NCBI GenBank assembly: GCA_009838645.1
Contig: VXRC01000024.1
Location: forward strand, 144,494-208,493
From: Gemmatimonadota bacterium
GTDB lineage: Bacteria; JAAXHH01
Direction of reading: 5' to 3'
Length of the DNA: 64,000 bases
Positions 32,369 through 41,432 of the stretch are shown piece after piece. The translations under genes and the position numbers were made by a program. How positions within the stretch are numbered: the stretch's first letter is position 1; every line of letters begins with the position of its first letter. The notes under the pieces are model-generated. The model was given only the letters and a program-made list of their open reading frames with translations, made no database searches and was not told where the DNA came from.

Positions 32369-34657
32369 CTAGCCACCGTTCATGCGATCCCGCAGCAAAG
32401 CCACCACCTCCCCGTGGCCTTCCTTCTCGGCACCGTAGAGCGGTTGGGCCCAGACCGACTCGGCCGGTACGGTCGGATTGGCGCCCTGGCCCAGCAGGAA
32501 ACGCACCATTTCCGTCTTCCCGCTGCGCGCCGCTGCCGCCAGGGGTGTTCCCCCGTATTCGAGCTCGATCGCATCGATGTCGGCACCGAGTTCCAGGAAA
32601 GCACGAGCCGCCGCGACATCGCCCTTTTCGGCACAGCCGTGCAGAAAGGTCCGGCCGATCCAGTTGGCGCGGCACAGGTCGAGGCCGTGGCCGGCCAGGG
32701 TGCGGATCATATCGGGATCCGAGGGGTAGTTTCCACCCCATATGTCCGTCAGACGGAAAAGATCGCCGACGTCCGGCGTGTTTTCCAGAAAGACGTTGAT
32801 GAGTTCGGCATTGTTCCGTCCCATTAACTCATGCAGAAACTGAGGATGCGAAACGACGGCTCCTCCCTCGCGCACGGCCCGTTCCAGTTCCGAATCGTCC
32901 ACCATGGCAAAGGGCGGCGTCACGGCGCCATACTCGTGCAACATGGCCTGCATCCGATGGCCGTCTGTGCCATGATTGTACTCGACAGTAGTCAAACAAG
33001 ATCCGGATGAGTCCACCTCGGCGTTTGGATCGGCACCGCGTTCGAGCAGCAGTTTCGCCGTCTCAATGTGGTTGCCCGAGCAGGCGCCGAACAGTGCCCC
33101 GCCGCGCGGTGCGTTTTCTTCCGGCAGGTTGGGGTCGGCACCCAGGTCCAGCAGTTTTTCGACGATCTGTGTGTGTCCCCTGCCAGCGGCATAGGCAAGC
33201 GGACTGCGTCTGCCGGCATCGAGCGTGCGGGCCAGGACCGGGTTGGACGCCAGTACCGCATCGACCCGGTTCTCATCGCCGGCCGCACAGGCGACGCTCA
33301 GGGCGTATTCCGCGCCGCAGGCGAGAAGGTGCCGCGTGATGACCCAGGTATCTTTCGGGGCCTCCGCCGGCAGATCGCGCGATCGGAACCAGTAGTCCCC
33401 GTTGAGTGAGACCAGCAGTGGGGTCTGGCCGTCGGCGCGGCGGGCTTCCAGGTTGGCGCCCCGCGCGACGAAGAGATTCACCAGGTCGTTCTGCCGCGTG
33501 ATCACCGCCCAGTGCAGGGGGCCGTTGCCCAATGCGTCTGATGCGTGTATCAAGTTGGCCCGGGCGGCCAGCACCACCTCCACACGCGCATGGTCACGGC
33601 TTTTTATCGCGTCCGCCAGCTCCTCGAAAGCTGGATCGTACCCGAATCGTTCCCGCATCGCCGCCTCGAGCAGCGCCTGTACACTGTTGAAGCCGCGCTC
33701 CTGCGAGATGTCCAGCAGCTTGTCCCACGAATTGTACGTATATCGCGACTGGCCCGGGTCGGCACCGGCCTGCAACAGCAGTTGGACCACCTCGGCATGG
33801 CCCTCGCGCACTGCCATGTGGATGGGAAACTGATACCAGTACTGGGCATTGACCAGCATGGGGTCGCGGTCCAGCATCGCGCTGACCCGCGCCAGGTCGC
33901 CTGCTCCGCTGGCGCAAAACAACGCCCAGGCCTGGTGGCCGTCTACGGCTTCGATCCCATACTGGTAGCGTTCGGTCTTCAGGTCATCGGGCTGGAGCAG
34001 ACTTGCGATCCGTTGCGCGAAGCGATCGTCGCGCGAGGGTGCCTGTCCAGGTATTTCCCTTTCAGCCATTTTCATCATCTCCTTTCGTAGCCGTTTGCGA
34101 GCCGATCGCAGCCGGTTGTTGACCGTCGACGCCGACAGGCCCAAAAACGAGCCGACTTCCCGGTGCGAATACGTCGAAATGTAGAACAGCAGGACCGACA
34201 TGCGCTCTTCGTCGGGCAACCGGCCTATCGCGGCCATGACCCGGGTTTTCTCATCACGCGACTCCAGTTCCTCTCCCGGGTCGGCCGTCACCAGCGATCC
34301 CACCGTCGCCAGCGATTGAGCCGCCACCAGCGTTTCCGCCGCCGCGTGTTCGATGGCCGCAGCATGCTCGATCGCGACGGGTTGCCGCTTGCGCAATACA
34401 CGGCTGCAGCGCATGAAGACGATCCGCTTGAACCATCCTGGAAACGCAGCCGGTTCGTGCAGGCGCGGCAGTTCGGTCCAGGCGCCGACGAAGGCCTCCT
34501 GTGCGGCGTCTTCGGCCAGGTGGAAATCGCCCAGCAGGGCGGAGGCGTAGCCCACCGCCATGTCCTGGAACCGGAGGACGATGTCGTCGTAGGCCGCGCG
34601 GTCGCCGGTCTGGGCACGGACGACCAGTGAAGAGAGATTGGATTCGCTCATAGGCAT
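32369..34657 (-). CDS. Sigma-70 (ECF-like) factor fused to ankyrin repeats
   Basis: 762 residues in one uninterrupted frame. Residues 1-190 are a complete ECF-type sigma factor: region 2 with YDDIVLRFQDMAVGYASALL, FHLAEDAAQEAFVGAWTELP and FPGWFKRIVFMRCSRVLRKR; a linker with a small internal repeat (AIEHAAAIEHAAAE); region 4 with RLPDEERMSVLLFYISTYSH and REVGSFLGLSASTVNNRLRS. From ~225 to the end run many ankyrin units of the 'G-x-TPLHxAA-x-x-G-H/N-x-x-VxxLL-x-x-GAD' type, e.g. PIHMAVREGHAEVVQLLLQA, PLAYAAGRGHTQIVEKLLDL, GALFGACSGNHIETAKLLLE, PLAAAARSGKTEMVRFLLGQ. No membrane span. Ankyrins likely bind a protein ligand or the sigma domain itself, acting as built-in control. It starts 68 bp after the end of the glnE-like gene on the same strand. 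Confidence 0.92.
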   Translation of the reverse strand: MPMSESNLSSLVVRAQTGDRAAYDDIVLRFQDMAVGYASALLGDFHLAEDAAQEAFVGAWTELPRLHEPAAFPGWFKRIVFMRCSRVLRKRQPVAIEHAAAIEHAAAETLVAAQSLATVGSLVTADPGEELESRDEKTRVMAAIGRLPDEERMSVLLFYISTYSHREVGSFLGLSASTVNNRLRSARKRLRKEMMKMAEREIPGQAPSRDDRFAQRIASLLQPDDLKTERYQYGIEAVDGHQAWALFCASGAGDLARVSAMLDRDPMLVNAQYWYQFPIHMAVREGHAEVVQLLLQAGADPGQSRYTYNSWDKLLDISQERGFNSVQALLEAAMRERFGYDPAFEELADAIKSRDHARVEVVLAARANLIHASDALGNGPLHWAVITRQNDLVNLFVARGANLEARRADGQTPLLVSLNGDYWFRSRDLPAEAPKDTWVITRHLLACGAEYALSVACAAGDENRVDAVLASNPVLARTLDAGRRSPLAYAAGRGHTQIVEKLLDLGADPNLPEENAPRGGALFGACSGNHIETAKLLLERGADPNAEVDSSGSCLTTVEYNHGTDGHRMQAMLHEYGAVTPPFAMVDDSELERAVREGGAVVSHPQFLHELMGRNNAELINVFLENTPDVGDLFRLTDIWGGNYPSDPDMIRTLAGHGLDLCRANWIGRTFLHGCAEKGDVAAARAFLELGADIDAIELEYGGTPLAAAARSGKTEMVRFLLGQGANPTVPAESVWAQPLYGAEKEGHGEVVALLRDRMNGG

Positions 34658-34724
34658 TCACCCATAAGCACCGGCGACGAGGTTGTTCTGGTAGGTTTTT
34701 TCGAATTGGCGTGCGATCGTGCCG

Positions 34725-36302
34725 TCACATCGCCGAGTAGAAGACCCGGTCGTAGACCTGGTGGACACGAGCGGTGTGTTTTCCGTAGGCTTCGAGCATT
34801 CGTCCGGGGCCGGCTTCCCGCTCGTCGCGGGTGGGGCCGGACAGTCCCATCATGCCGGCCAGGACGGCCTGTGCGCCGTGTTCCCGGGGGATCTCATGGG
34901 TCTGGTGGCCCGATGTCATCTGGATGCGGTTCTCCAGGTCCCGCAGGAAGAGATAGGCTTCGTCCAGGTCGGACGCCTCTTCATCGGATAGATACCCCTT
35001 TTCCGCCAGCGCGGTCAGCATCCTTCGGGTGCCCCGTTCCCAGGGCCAGCCCTGGAACCCGGCGTACACCAGCTGGAATCCCTGGGCGATGAACTCGATC
35101 TCCCGGATGCCGCCCTTCCCCAGCTTGACGTGGTAGTCGCCGCTGCCCCGTTCGATCAGCGCCTTCGCGATACGTTCCCGCATATGGTTTATATCTTCCA
35201 GGATCAACGGCTGGTCGAGGGCGGGGTAGAACACGAAGGGCTGGATCGTGTCGAGAAACCGGCCTCCCACCTCGCTGCTCCCCGCTGAGTGCCGGGCCTT
35301 CAGGAGCGCCTGGCGCTGCCAGGCCTGTCCCTGGATCTCGTAGTGCCAGCGGTAGCCTTCGATCGAGTTGGCGATGTCGCCGGCCCTCCCCTCCGGACGC
35401 AGGCGCAGGTCGACGCGGAAAACCTGGCCGTCCGGCGTGAGCCGGCTGATGAGGTCGGTGATTGCCCGGGCGAGCTTCGGGTAGTACTCGTAGGTGGAGG
35501 TCCCGTCCTTCTCGGTGCGTCCGTTCGTGACATCGTAGACATAGAGCAGGTCGATGTCCGAGCTGAAGTTCAGGTCCCGGCCACCCAGCTTCCCCATGCC
35601 GATGACGGCGAAGCCGCTCGGCTTCGATCCCTCGAGCATCGGCCGGCCGTGACGGGCCTGCAGTTTCGCGCCGCACACGTCGTGGGCCGCCTGGAGGCAG
35701 AGGTCGGCCACGTCCGTGAGCCGTTCCAGGACCGCCGGCGTACCGGACTGCCGCATCAGGTCGCACACGGCGATGCGCAGGTAGGCCTGCTGCTTGAACG
35801 TGCGGAGGGGTTTCATGGCCTCGTCCGGCGTAGACACGCCGTCGAGCATGCCCGCCAGTACCGCGTCCAGTTCTTCCGCTGGCTGCAATGCGCGCCACGC
35901 ATCGCCCGCGAAAGTGTCGAGCAGGAATCCCACGTCCTGGACGAGCGTCGTGGTGAGGTAAGGGCTGGCCGAAAGGATCGTGAGCAGCGCGTCCCGGGAT
36001 TCCGACGGCGCGGCCAGAAGGTCCATCAGGGCCGGGACCTGCGTGTCACCGCTTCGCGTAATGAGCGCGTGCATGCTGATGAGGGCCCGGTCGGGTTGCA
36101 GGGAACTGCCCGCCGCCTCGGCCAGTGCCGGAATGAGGTGCTCCGGGGCGCTCACGCCAAGCGGGGCCAGCCGCGCATCGATCTGTCCCAGCATGCGCCA
36201 GGCGTCTTCCGGTTGCTCGAATCCAGAGGCGCGCAGTTGGTCGGATACTGCGGCCGGCAACGGCGAGGAAAGCGCGTCGCGGTTAAATGAGAGGGTCGTC
36301 AT
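34725..36302 (-). CDS. glnE: Half-length GlnE: N-terminal glutamine synthetase deadenylylase domain only
   Basis: 525 residues against ~950 for full GlnE. The nucleotidyltransferase motif FAVIGMGKLGGRDLNFSSDI with DIDLLYVYD, the segment RVDLRLRPEGRAGDIANSIE and the following helical part (LGKGGIREIEFIAQGFQLVY, YLFLRDLENRIQMTSGHQTH) match the N-terminal adenylyl-removing half of E. coli GlnE, which has SSDIDL where the C-terminal half has DSDLDL. The protein ends naturally after RVHQVYDRVFYSAM; nothing downstream in any frame looks like the C-terminal adenylyltransferase half, and the next gene is the sigma-ankyrin fusion. By homology it would remove AMP from glutamine synthetase by phosphorolysis. 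The cognate glnA lies immediately upstream. Confidence 0.88.
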   Translation of the reverse strand: MTTLSFNRDALSSPLPAAVSDQLRASGFEQPEDAWRMLGQIDARLAPLGVSAPEHLIPALAEAAGSSLQPDRALISMHALITRSGDTQVPALMDLLAAPSESRDALLTILSASPYLTTTLVQDVGFLLDTFAGDAWRALQPAEELDAVLAGMLDGVSTPDEAMKPLRTFKQQAYLRIAVCDLMRQSGTPAVLERLTDVADLCLQAAHDVCGAKLQARHGRPMLEGSKPSGFAVIGMGKLGGRDLNFSSDIDLLYVYDVTNGRTEKDGTSTYEYYPKLARAITDLISRLTPDGQVFRVDLRLRPEGRAGDIANSIEGYRWHYEIQGQAWQRQALLKARHSAGSSEVGGRFLDTIQPFVFYPALDQPLILEDINHMRERIAKALIERGSGDYHVKLGKGGIREIEFIAQGFQLVYAGFQGWPWERGTRRMLTALAEKGYLSDEEASDLDEAYLFLRDLENRIQMTSGHQTHEIPREHGAQAVLAGMMGLSGPTRDEREAGPGRMLEAYGKHTARVHQVYDRVFYSAM

Positions 36303-36325
36303 GGTCGTGGTCTGCCTGGCCTGAA

Positions 36326-36364
36326 AAAGACCGCGCCTCCCCGCGTCGAAACGGTGGAGGCGCG
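36326..36364 (-). terminator. Probable terminator/attenuator between glnA and the glnE-like gene
   Basis: On the minus strand CGCGCCTCC (36364-36356) pairs with GGAGGCGCG (36340-36332), a 9-bp perfect GC-rich stem with a 15-base loop, followed by a GTCTTTTTC run. It sits 36 bp past the glnA stop and ahead of the glnE ATG (36302), so it would reduce glnE expression relative to glnA. Confidence 0.75.
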
Positions 36365-36399
36365 CGTTACGATGAAACGCTACTGCCCTGCGATCCGGA

Positions 36400-37815
36400 C
36401 TAGATGTCGTAGTAGAGTCCGAACTCCCACGGGTGCGGACGCAGGCGAATCTGGTCCAGCTCGTTCTCCCGCTTGTAATCGAGATAGGTCTCGACCAGGT
36501 CGGGCGTGAACACGTCGCCCTTGAGGAGGTATTCGTGATCGTCCTCCAGGGCGTCCAGCGCCTCGCCGAGGTCCTGCGGCGTGTGGGACACTTCCGCGGC
36601 CTGTTCCGGCTCGAGATCGTAGAGGTCGAGGTCGATCGGCTCCGGCGGCTCGATCCGGTTCTCGATGCCGTCCAGGCCGGCCATCATCATGGCCGTGAAC
36701 GCCAGGTAGGGATTGGCGCCCGGATCCGGCGTGCGGAACTCGATCCGCTTGGCCTTCTCGCTCTTCGAGTACATGGGGATCCGCACGCAGGCGCTTCGGT
36801 TGCGCTGCGAGTAGATCAGGTTGATCGGCGCTTCGTAACCCGGGACGAGTCTCCGGTAGGAGTTGGTCGTCGGCGCGGCGAAGGCCAGCACGGAGGCGCA
36901 GTGATGGAGCAGGCCGCCGATGTAGTGCCGGGCCATGTCGCTCAGGTCGGCGTACGTGCCGGCCTCGAAGAAGAGGTTCTTGCCTTCCTTCCAGAGGCTC
37001 TGGTGCACGTGCATGCCCGAACCGTTGTCCTCGAAGATCGGTTTCGGCATGAAGGTCACCGTCTTGCCAGCCTGCCGGGCGACGTTCTTGACGATGTACT
37101 TGTACATGAGCAGGTCGTCGGACATGCGCAGCAGCGTGTTGAAGCGGATGTCGATCTCGGCCTGCCCCGCCGTGCCCACCTCGTGGTGGTGCACTTCCGA
37201 CTCGATGCCCATGCTCCGGAGCGTCAGCACCATGCGCGTGCGCAGGTCCTGGTGGGTGTCGTTGGGGGGCACGGGGAAATACCCGCGCTTGTAGGGGATC
37301 TTGTTGCCGAGGTTGGGGCTCTCGGCCCGTCCCGTGTTCCACCAGCCCTCGCCGGCGTCGACCCGGTGGAAGCTGGCGTTCGGCTTCTGGGCGAACCGCA
37401 CGTCGTCGAAGATGTAGAACTCGGCTTCCGGACCGAAGTAGGCCGTGTCCGCGATGCCCACGGACTGCATGTAGGCCTCGGCCTTCTGGGCGACGTACCG
37501 CGGGTCGCGCGTGTACATTTCAAGCGTCACCGGGTCCTTGACGTTGCAGACCAGGATCAGCGTCTTCGCCTCCATGAAGGGATCGATCTTGGCCGACAGC
37601 GGGTCCGGGATCAGGATCATGTCGCTCTTGTCGATGGTCTGGAATCCCCGAACGCTCGAACCGTCGAACCCGACACCTTCTTCGAAAGTGTCTTCTTCCA
37701 GCGTTTCGATCGGCGCCGAGAAATGCTGCCAGGTTCCCGGTACGTCGATGAACCGGAAGTCGACCATTTCCGCGCCCTGGTCCCTAGCGAATGCGATTAC
37801 GTCAATTGGGGTCAC
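36400..37815 (-). CDS. glnA: Type I glutamine synthetase
   Basis: 471 residues, the usual GSI length. Landmarks: [44 protein letters not shown] with [32 protein letters not shown] and [11 protein letters not shown]. The adenylylation segment is intact: Tyr399 in [11 protein letters not shown] aligns with the AMP-accepting Tyr397 of E. coli, so this is the GSI-beta type controlled by GlnE. The start is GTG with GGGAGGAGC upstream. It makes glutamine from glutamate and ammonia in the cytosol as a dodecamer. The neighbouring gene encodes only the AMP-removing half of GlnE. Confidence 0.96.
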   Translation of the reverse strand: MTPIDVIAFARDQGAEMVDFRFIDVPGTWQHFSAPIETLEEDTFEEGVGFDGSSVRGFQTIDKSDMILIPDPLSAKIDPFMEAKTLILVCNVKDPVTLEMYTRDPRYVAQKAEAYMQSVGIADTAYFGPEAEFYIFDDVRFAQKPNASFHRVDAGEGWWNTGRAESPNLGNKIPYKRGYFPVPPNDTHQDLRTRMVLTLRSMGIESEVHHHEVGTAGQAEIDIRFNTLLRMSDDLLMYKYIVKNVARQAGKTVTFMPKPIFEDNGSGMHVHQSLWKEGKNLFFEAGTYADLSDMARHYIGGLLHHCASVLAFAAPTTNSYRRLVPGYEAPINLIYSQRNRSACVRIPMYSKSEKAKRIEFRTPDPGANPYLAFTAMMMAGLDGIENRIEPPEPIDLDLYDLEPEQAAEVSHTPQDLGEALDALEDDHEYLLKGDVFTPDLVETYLDYKRENELDQIRLRPHPWEFGLYYDI

Positions 37816-38143
37816 GAGTATAGCTCCTCCCTGTTGATTATACGATGAATCGATGACCGGGAAACCGGGTCCTGAAAGGACCGGCGTATCACCGCGTCGA
37901 TTGGCACCTCTTCGTACACTTAGTCATTGGAACAACCTAGCGAATCTAATGTACACGGTCATTGTTTCGCAAGTGTTTCCCCGAGGTTAAATCCTTGTTA
38001 ATTCGCGTTTTTTTTATTTTACACCTCGTGGATATTTCACCGTTGCCGGCCCGGTTCGGATACCGCCCATCATGCCGGTCTATGGCGCGGTATCATGCCG
38101 GTCGCGGCGCGGTTGACGGCGCTCCGGACCCCGGAAAAAGGTA
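37816..38143. other. Divergent control region upstream of glnA and htrA
   Basis: No gene is seen. The AT-rich part at 37920-38030 holds a possible glnA promoter on the minus strand (TTGCGA, 17 bases, TTAGAT near 37944-37972) and long T-runs (TTTTTTTTATTTT near 38010-38022). No sigma-54 GG-N10-GC element was recognised. Confidence 0.4.
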
Positions 38144-38172
38144 TTGACTCCTTACCCCTCCGCGCATATAAT
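38144..38172 (+). promoter_or_regulatory. Strong sigma-70 promoter ahead of htrA
   Basis: TTGACT at 38144-38149, 17-base spacer, TATAAT at 38167-38172. Transcription would start near 38179 and read into htrA, psd, pssA and the DUF4321 gene with a ~140-base leader. Confidence 0.7.
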
Positions 38173-38317
38173 GAGGTAACTGTTTCAGGAGCCGGAAACC
38201 CGATTGGAGCATGGTGTTTCCGGGTCTTTCAGACGCACGACTTTTCCAGGCATTTCCGACTGAAATCAGCGTTGTTCAGCCCTGCATGGTTGCGGTGCGG
38301 ATGCCCGGTGCCGATCG

Positions 38318-39727
38318 ATGCAGAACTTGGGAGAACGCCATACGGGCTACGCGGCGGCCAGACGGACCCCGATGGCGGTGTGGTACATCCTGGCGGCCTT
38401 CGTTGGCGCGTTGTTGGGTATCGTCTTCCTGGTCGTGGCCTATCCCGATGCACTGAGCACGCTCGGCGGGGGGCCGGCCGGGAACGCGAACTCGGCGCAA
38501 ACGTATATACCTGAAAGCCCGGCATCGTCCGGTCAGCCTGGATCGGATGGTCATTCTGGCCAGCCTGGCCAGCGCGGGACGGAGGGCCTGTCCGGTTCAC
38601 TTGGGCGTAGCGGTGCGTTCGGGGCGCCGAGGGGTGGCGGAATCGCGGATCCCCGCGCGGAATCCCGGCGTTCGCCGGCGGGACTGATCGCCGCCAACGA
38701 AGCGATCAGCACGTCCCGGCGCACGTCCATCGTATCCGCGGTTGAACGGGCGGGACCGGCCGTCGTGAGCATCGTCGCGACGTTCCAGATGCGGCGGCGC
38801 GGATTCTCCCCGATGTTCGACGATCCCTTCTTCGGCCATTTCGTGGTGCCGCGGCTGTACACCCGCGAAGAGCCGAACACGGGTTCGGGCGTGATTATCG
38901 ACGAAACGGGCTACATCGTCACCAACGCTCACGTGGTTCAGCTTGGCGACTATACGGCTCGGCGAATCCGGGCCGTCCTGACTGACGGCCGAAGCCTGGC
39001 CTGCACCCTGGTGGGCGTAGATGTCATGTCGGATCTGGCCGTGCTCCACGTGGAAGGCGAGGACCTCCCGGTGGCGGCGCTGGGCCGGTCCGACGACATC
39101 ATGACCGGCGAGTGGGCCATCACCATCGGCAATCCGCTGGGCCTGGCCGTGGAGGACGCCCAGCCGGCCGTGGCGGTCGGCGTGGTCAGCGCGCTGGGAC
39201 GGAACTTCCGCCGGCAGCAGAGGTCGAGGACGGTCTACCGGGACATGATCCAGACCGACGCGACCATCAATCCGGGCAACAGCGGCGGTCCGCTGGTCAA
39301 TGCCTTCGGCGAGGTCATCGGCATCAACACGTTCATCCTGTCCGAAAGCGGCGGCTCGGAGGGCGTGGGTTTCGCCATACCCATCGATCGGGTCCGGCGC
39401 GTCGCGGACGAGTTGATCCAGTACGGCGGAACCAGACGGGGTTGGACGGGCCTGTCGGTGATCGACATCACGGAATACGTGGCCCAGGAGTTGAATATCG
39501 TCAATCGACAGGGCGTGCTGGTGAACGAGATCGATCCGGACAGCCCGGCGGACTTGGCCGGCATCCTGGTCATGGACGTGATCAGGAAGATCAACGGGGA
39601 AGCGATCGCCAGCTACCCCGAAGCGCGGGAAGCGCTGTACGGCAGCCTGGTGGGTGATTCCATCGAACTGGAGGTCGAGCGGGACGGCCGCCTCATGCCC
39701 CTGGTCCTGCATATCGCCGAGTTGTGA
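38318..39727 (+). CDS. HtrA/DegP-family serine protease with collagen-like linker
   Basis: 469 residues. A membrane anchor (~20-42, VWYILAAFVGALLGIVFLVV) is followed by a low-complexity linker; residues 72-104 are eleven unbroken Gly-x-y triplets (GQPGSDGHSGQPGQRGTEG and on), a collagen-like pattern. The trypsin-like domain has the triad His205 (VTNAHVVQL), Asp239 (VMSDLAVLHV) and Ser322 (NPGNSGGPLVN). One PDZ domain follows (~365-465; RGWTGLSVIDITEYVAQELN, DSPADLAGILVMDVIRKING). It acts in the periplasm on misfolded or stress-signal proteins. The start is uncertain: an ATG at 38372 begins right at the anchor, and neither has a strong ribosome site. Confidence 0.92.
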   Translation: MQNLGERHTGYAAARRTPMAVWYILAAFVGALLGIVFLVVAYPDALSTLGGGPAGNANSAQTYIPESPASSGQPGSDGHSGQPGQRGTEGLSGSLGRSGAFGAPRGGGIADPRAESRRSPAGLIAANEAISTSRRTSIVSAVERAGPAVVSIVATFQMRRRGFSPMFDDPFFGHFVVPRLYTREEPNTGSGVIIDETGYIVTNAHVVQLGDYTARRIRAVLTDGRSLACTLVGVDVMSDLAVLHVEGEDLPVAALGRSDDIMTGEWAITIGNPLGLAVEDAQPAVAVGVVSALGRNFRRQQRSRTVYRDMIQTDATINPGNSGGPLVNAFGEVIGINTFILSESGGSEGVGFAIPIDRVRRVADELIQYGGTRRGWTGLSVIDITEYVAQELNIVNRQGVLVNEIDPDSPADLAGILVMDVIRKINGEAIASYPEAREALYGSLVGDSIELEVERDGRLMPLVLHIAEL

Positions 39728-39735
39728 GGAACAGT

Positions 39736-40377
39736 ATGGTACGCGACGGTTGGGTCATGGTCATCCCTCTGGCTGCGCTTGCGGCCGTCAGCGTGGTGAT
39801 CGGCTACCTGGCCCCCGGTGCGGTCTGGATCATACTGGCGTCGGTTTTCGGCGGCCTGGCCCTGTTCGTCGCGTTCTTCTTCCGTGACCCGGTCAGGCAG
39901 GTGCCCCCGGGCGACGGACTGGTGATTTCCGGCGGCGACGGCAAGGTGGTGACCGTCGAGGAGATTGAGAACGACGCCTTTATCGGAGGACCGGCCACGC
40001 AGATCAGCGTGTTCCTGTCTATCGTGGACGTGCACGTCAACCGGATTCCCATCACCGGCGTGGTCAGACTGCGCCGGCGGATCGAAGGGAAGTTCAAACT
40101 CGCCTTCAAGGACGAGGCCTCGGGCGACAACGCCCAGATGGTCCTGGGCATCGAAGGAGAAAAGGGCCGGATCCTGATCAAGCAGATCGTCGGTTTCGTG
40201 GCCCGGCGTATCGTCTGCAACGTCAACGAGGGCGACGAGGTGCGTATAGGCGACCGGTTCGGCCTGATACGCTTCGGATCGAGAATAGACGTCATCGTGC
40301 CGGTCGGCGCCGAAATCCGGGTTAAGAACGGAGACCGGGTCCGGGGCGGCGAAACGATACTGGGAGTGCTTAAATGA
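39736..40377 (+). CDS. psd: Phosphatidylserine decarboxylase (short, archaetidylserine-type proenzyme)
   Basis: 213 residues from MVRDGWVMVIPL; GAGGA precedes this ATG. Two N-terminal membrane segments (~8-50) precede the catalytic part: VFLSIVDVHVNRIPITG with the conserved His, and RFGSRIDVIVP, where self-cleavage between Gly181 and Ser182 creates the pyruvoyl cofactor. The short FGSR type lacks the long N-terminus of E. coli Psd (LGST). It makes phosphatidylethanolamine from phosphatidylserine at the inner membrane. It overlaps pssA by 4 bp, so the two consecutive pathway steps are coupled. Confidence 0.93.
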   Translation: MVRDGWVMVIPLAALAAVSVVIGYLAPGAVWIILASVFGGLALFVAFFFRDPVRQVPPGDGLVISGGDGKVVTVEEIENDAFIGGPATQISVFLSIVDVHVNRIPITGVVRLRRRIEGKFKLAFKDEASGDNAQMVLGIEGEKGRILIKQIVGFVARRIVCNVNEGDEVRIGDRFGLIRFGSRIDVIVPVGAEIRVKNGDRVRGGETILGVLK

Positions 40378-41132
40378 AAACCTGGATGCGCGTCGCGTTA
40401 CCGAACGTGTTCACGCTGGGCAGCATCTTCTGCGGGGTTTCCGCCATCTTCTATTGTATCGACGGGTTCAACGCCCTGACCGGCGACCCCGGTCGTGCGC
40501 CGTGGCTCATCATAGCCGCCGCCCTGCTGGATTGCATCGACGGAAAGGTCGCGCGCTTCAGCCAGGGGGCTACCCGGTTCGGCATCGAGTTGGATTCCCT
40601 CGCGGACGTGATTTCCTTCGGGGTCGCGCCCATGGTCCTCGTGTATACCCTGAAGCCCTTCGGCGAGATCACCTGGGTGCTCTGCCTCCTCTTCCTGATG
40701 TGCGGCGCCATCCGCCTGGCCCGGTACAACGTGATGACGCTGCGCCGCGTGGAGCGGATCAACCAGGAGAAGGATAACTTCATGGGCCTGCCGATTCCCG
40801 TGGCGGCCATCGCCGTGGCGTCCTACGTCATCTTCTGCTGGGACCGATGGGAGGAACTGCACCTGGAAGGCCCGTTCATGGGGTTCATGCTCGTACTGTC
40901 CATTCTCATGATCAGCCCCCTGTCCTACCGTACCCTGCCTTCCCTCGCCTTCAAGAGCAAGTGGTCCATCCTGAAGCTGATCGCCATCGCCGCGGCCCTG
41001 GCGGCCCTGGTCTGGAATCCGCAGCTCACGATCTTCCCCATCGTGCTGCTGTACATCCTCTCCGGCATCGCGGCCTGGGGCGTCCACATGGTCCGTCACG
41101 ATGAGGACATGGCGCTATCCGTGGAAGAGTAA
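40374..41132 (+). CDS. pssA: CDP-diacylglycerol--serine O-phosphatidyltransferase
   Basis: 252 residues, an integral membrane CDP-alcohol phosphatidyltransferase. The signature DGx2ARx8Gx3Dx3D is exact: D56-G57, A60-R61, G70, D74, D78 (in CIDGKVARFSQGATRFGIEL and DSLAD). NVFTLGSIFCGVSAIFY at the N-terminus and several further hydrophobic helices are as expected for type II PssA. It makes phosphatidylserine, the substrate of the Psd encoded just upstream. Confidence 0.93.
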   Translation: MKTWMRVALPNVFTLGSIFCGVSAIFYCIDGFNALTGDPGRAPWLIIAAALLDCIDGKVARFSQGATRFGIELDSLADVISFGVAPMVLVYTLKPFGEITWVLCLLFLMCGAIRLARYNVMTLRRVERINQEKDNFMGLPIPVAAIAVASYVIFCWDRWEELHLEGPFMGFMLVLSILMISPLSYRTLPSLAFKSKWSILKLIAIAAALAALVWNPQLTIFPIVLLYILSGIAAWGVHMVRHDEDMALSVEE

Positions 41133-41144
41133 GGGAGTCCGGCC

Positions 41145-41420
41145 ATGGCACAGCGTAAAGGGATGGGTCTGCTGGTGTTCTACATCCTGGTAGGCGCCAT
41201 CGTCGGCGGGGTGGTCGGTGAGTTGATCGCACTCCTCTTCGGATACTTCATGCCCGGCAGCATGGTGGAGAAGTTCTTCCTGGAAGCCTTCGTCTACACT
41301 TTCCCGCCCGCCACACTGCCGCTCGTCATACTCTCCGTCACCTTCGGCTTCACGGTCAAGGTGAACCTCATCAGCCTCCTCGGGATCGGTTTCGCCACCT
41401 ATTACTATCGCTGGTACTAG
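41145..41420 (+). CDS. DUF4321 small membrane protein
   Basis: 91 residues with two hydrophobic segments: LLVFYILVGAIVGGVVGELI (glycine-rich) and the C-terminal half LPLVILSVTFGFTVKVNLIS. This is the DUF4321 pattern. It starts 12 bp after pssA and probably belongs to the same transcript. Function unknown; phospholipid-gene context is noted but does not prove a role. Confidence 0.85.
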   Translation: MAQRKGMGLLVFYILVGAIVGGVVGELIALLFGYFMPGSMVEKFFLEAFVYTFPPATLPLVILSVTFGFTVKVNLISLLGIGFATYYYRWY

Positions 41421-41432
41421 CACCCTGACGAG

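Noticed and set aside
36433-37848. A 471-codon plus-strand frame opposite glnA
   Set aside because: It mirrors glnA almost exactly, starts without a ribosome site and has no domain; typical antisense shadow.
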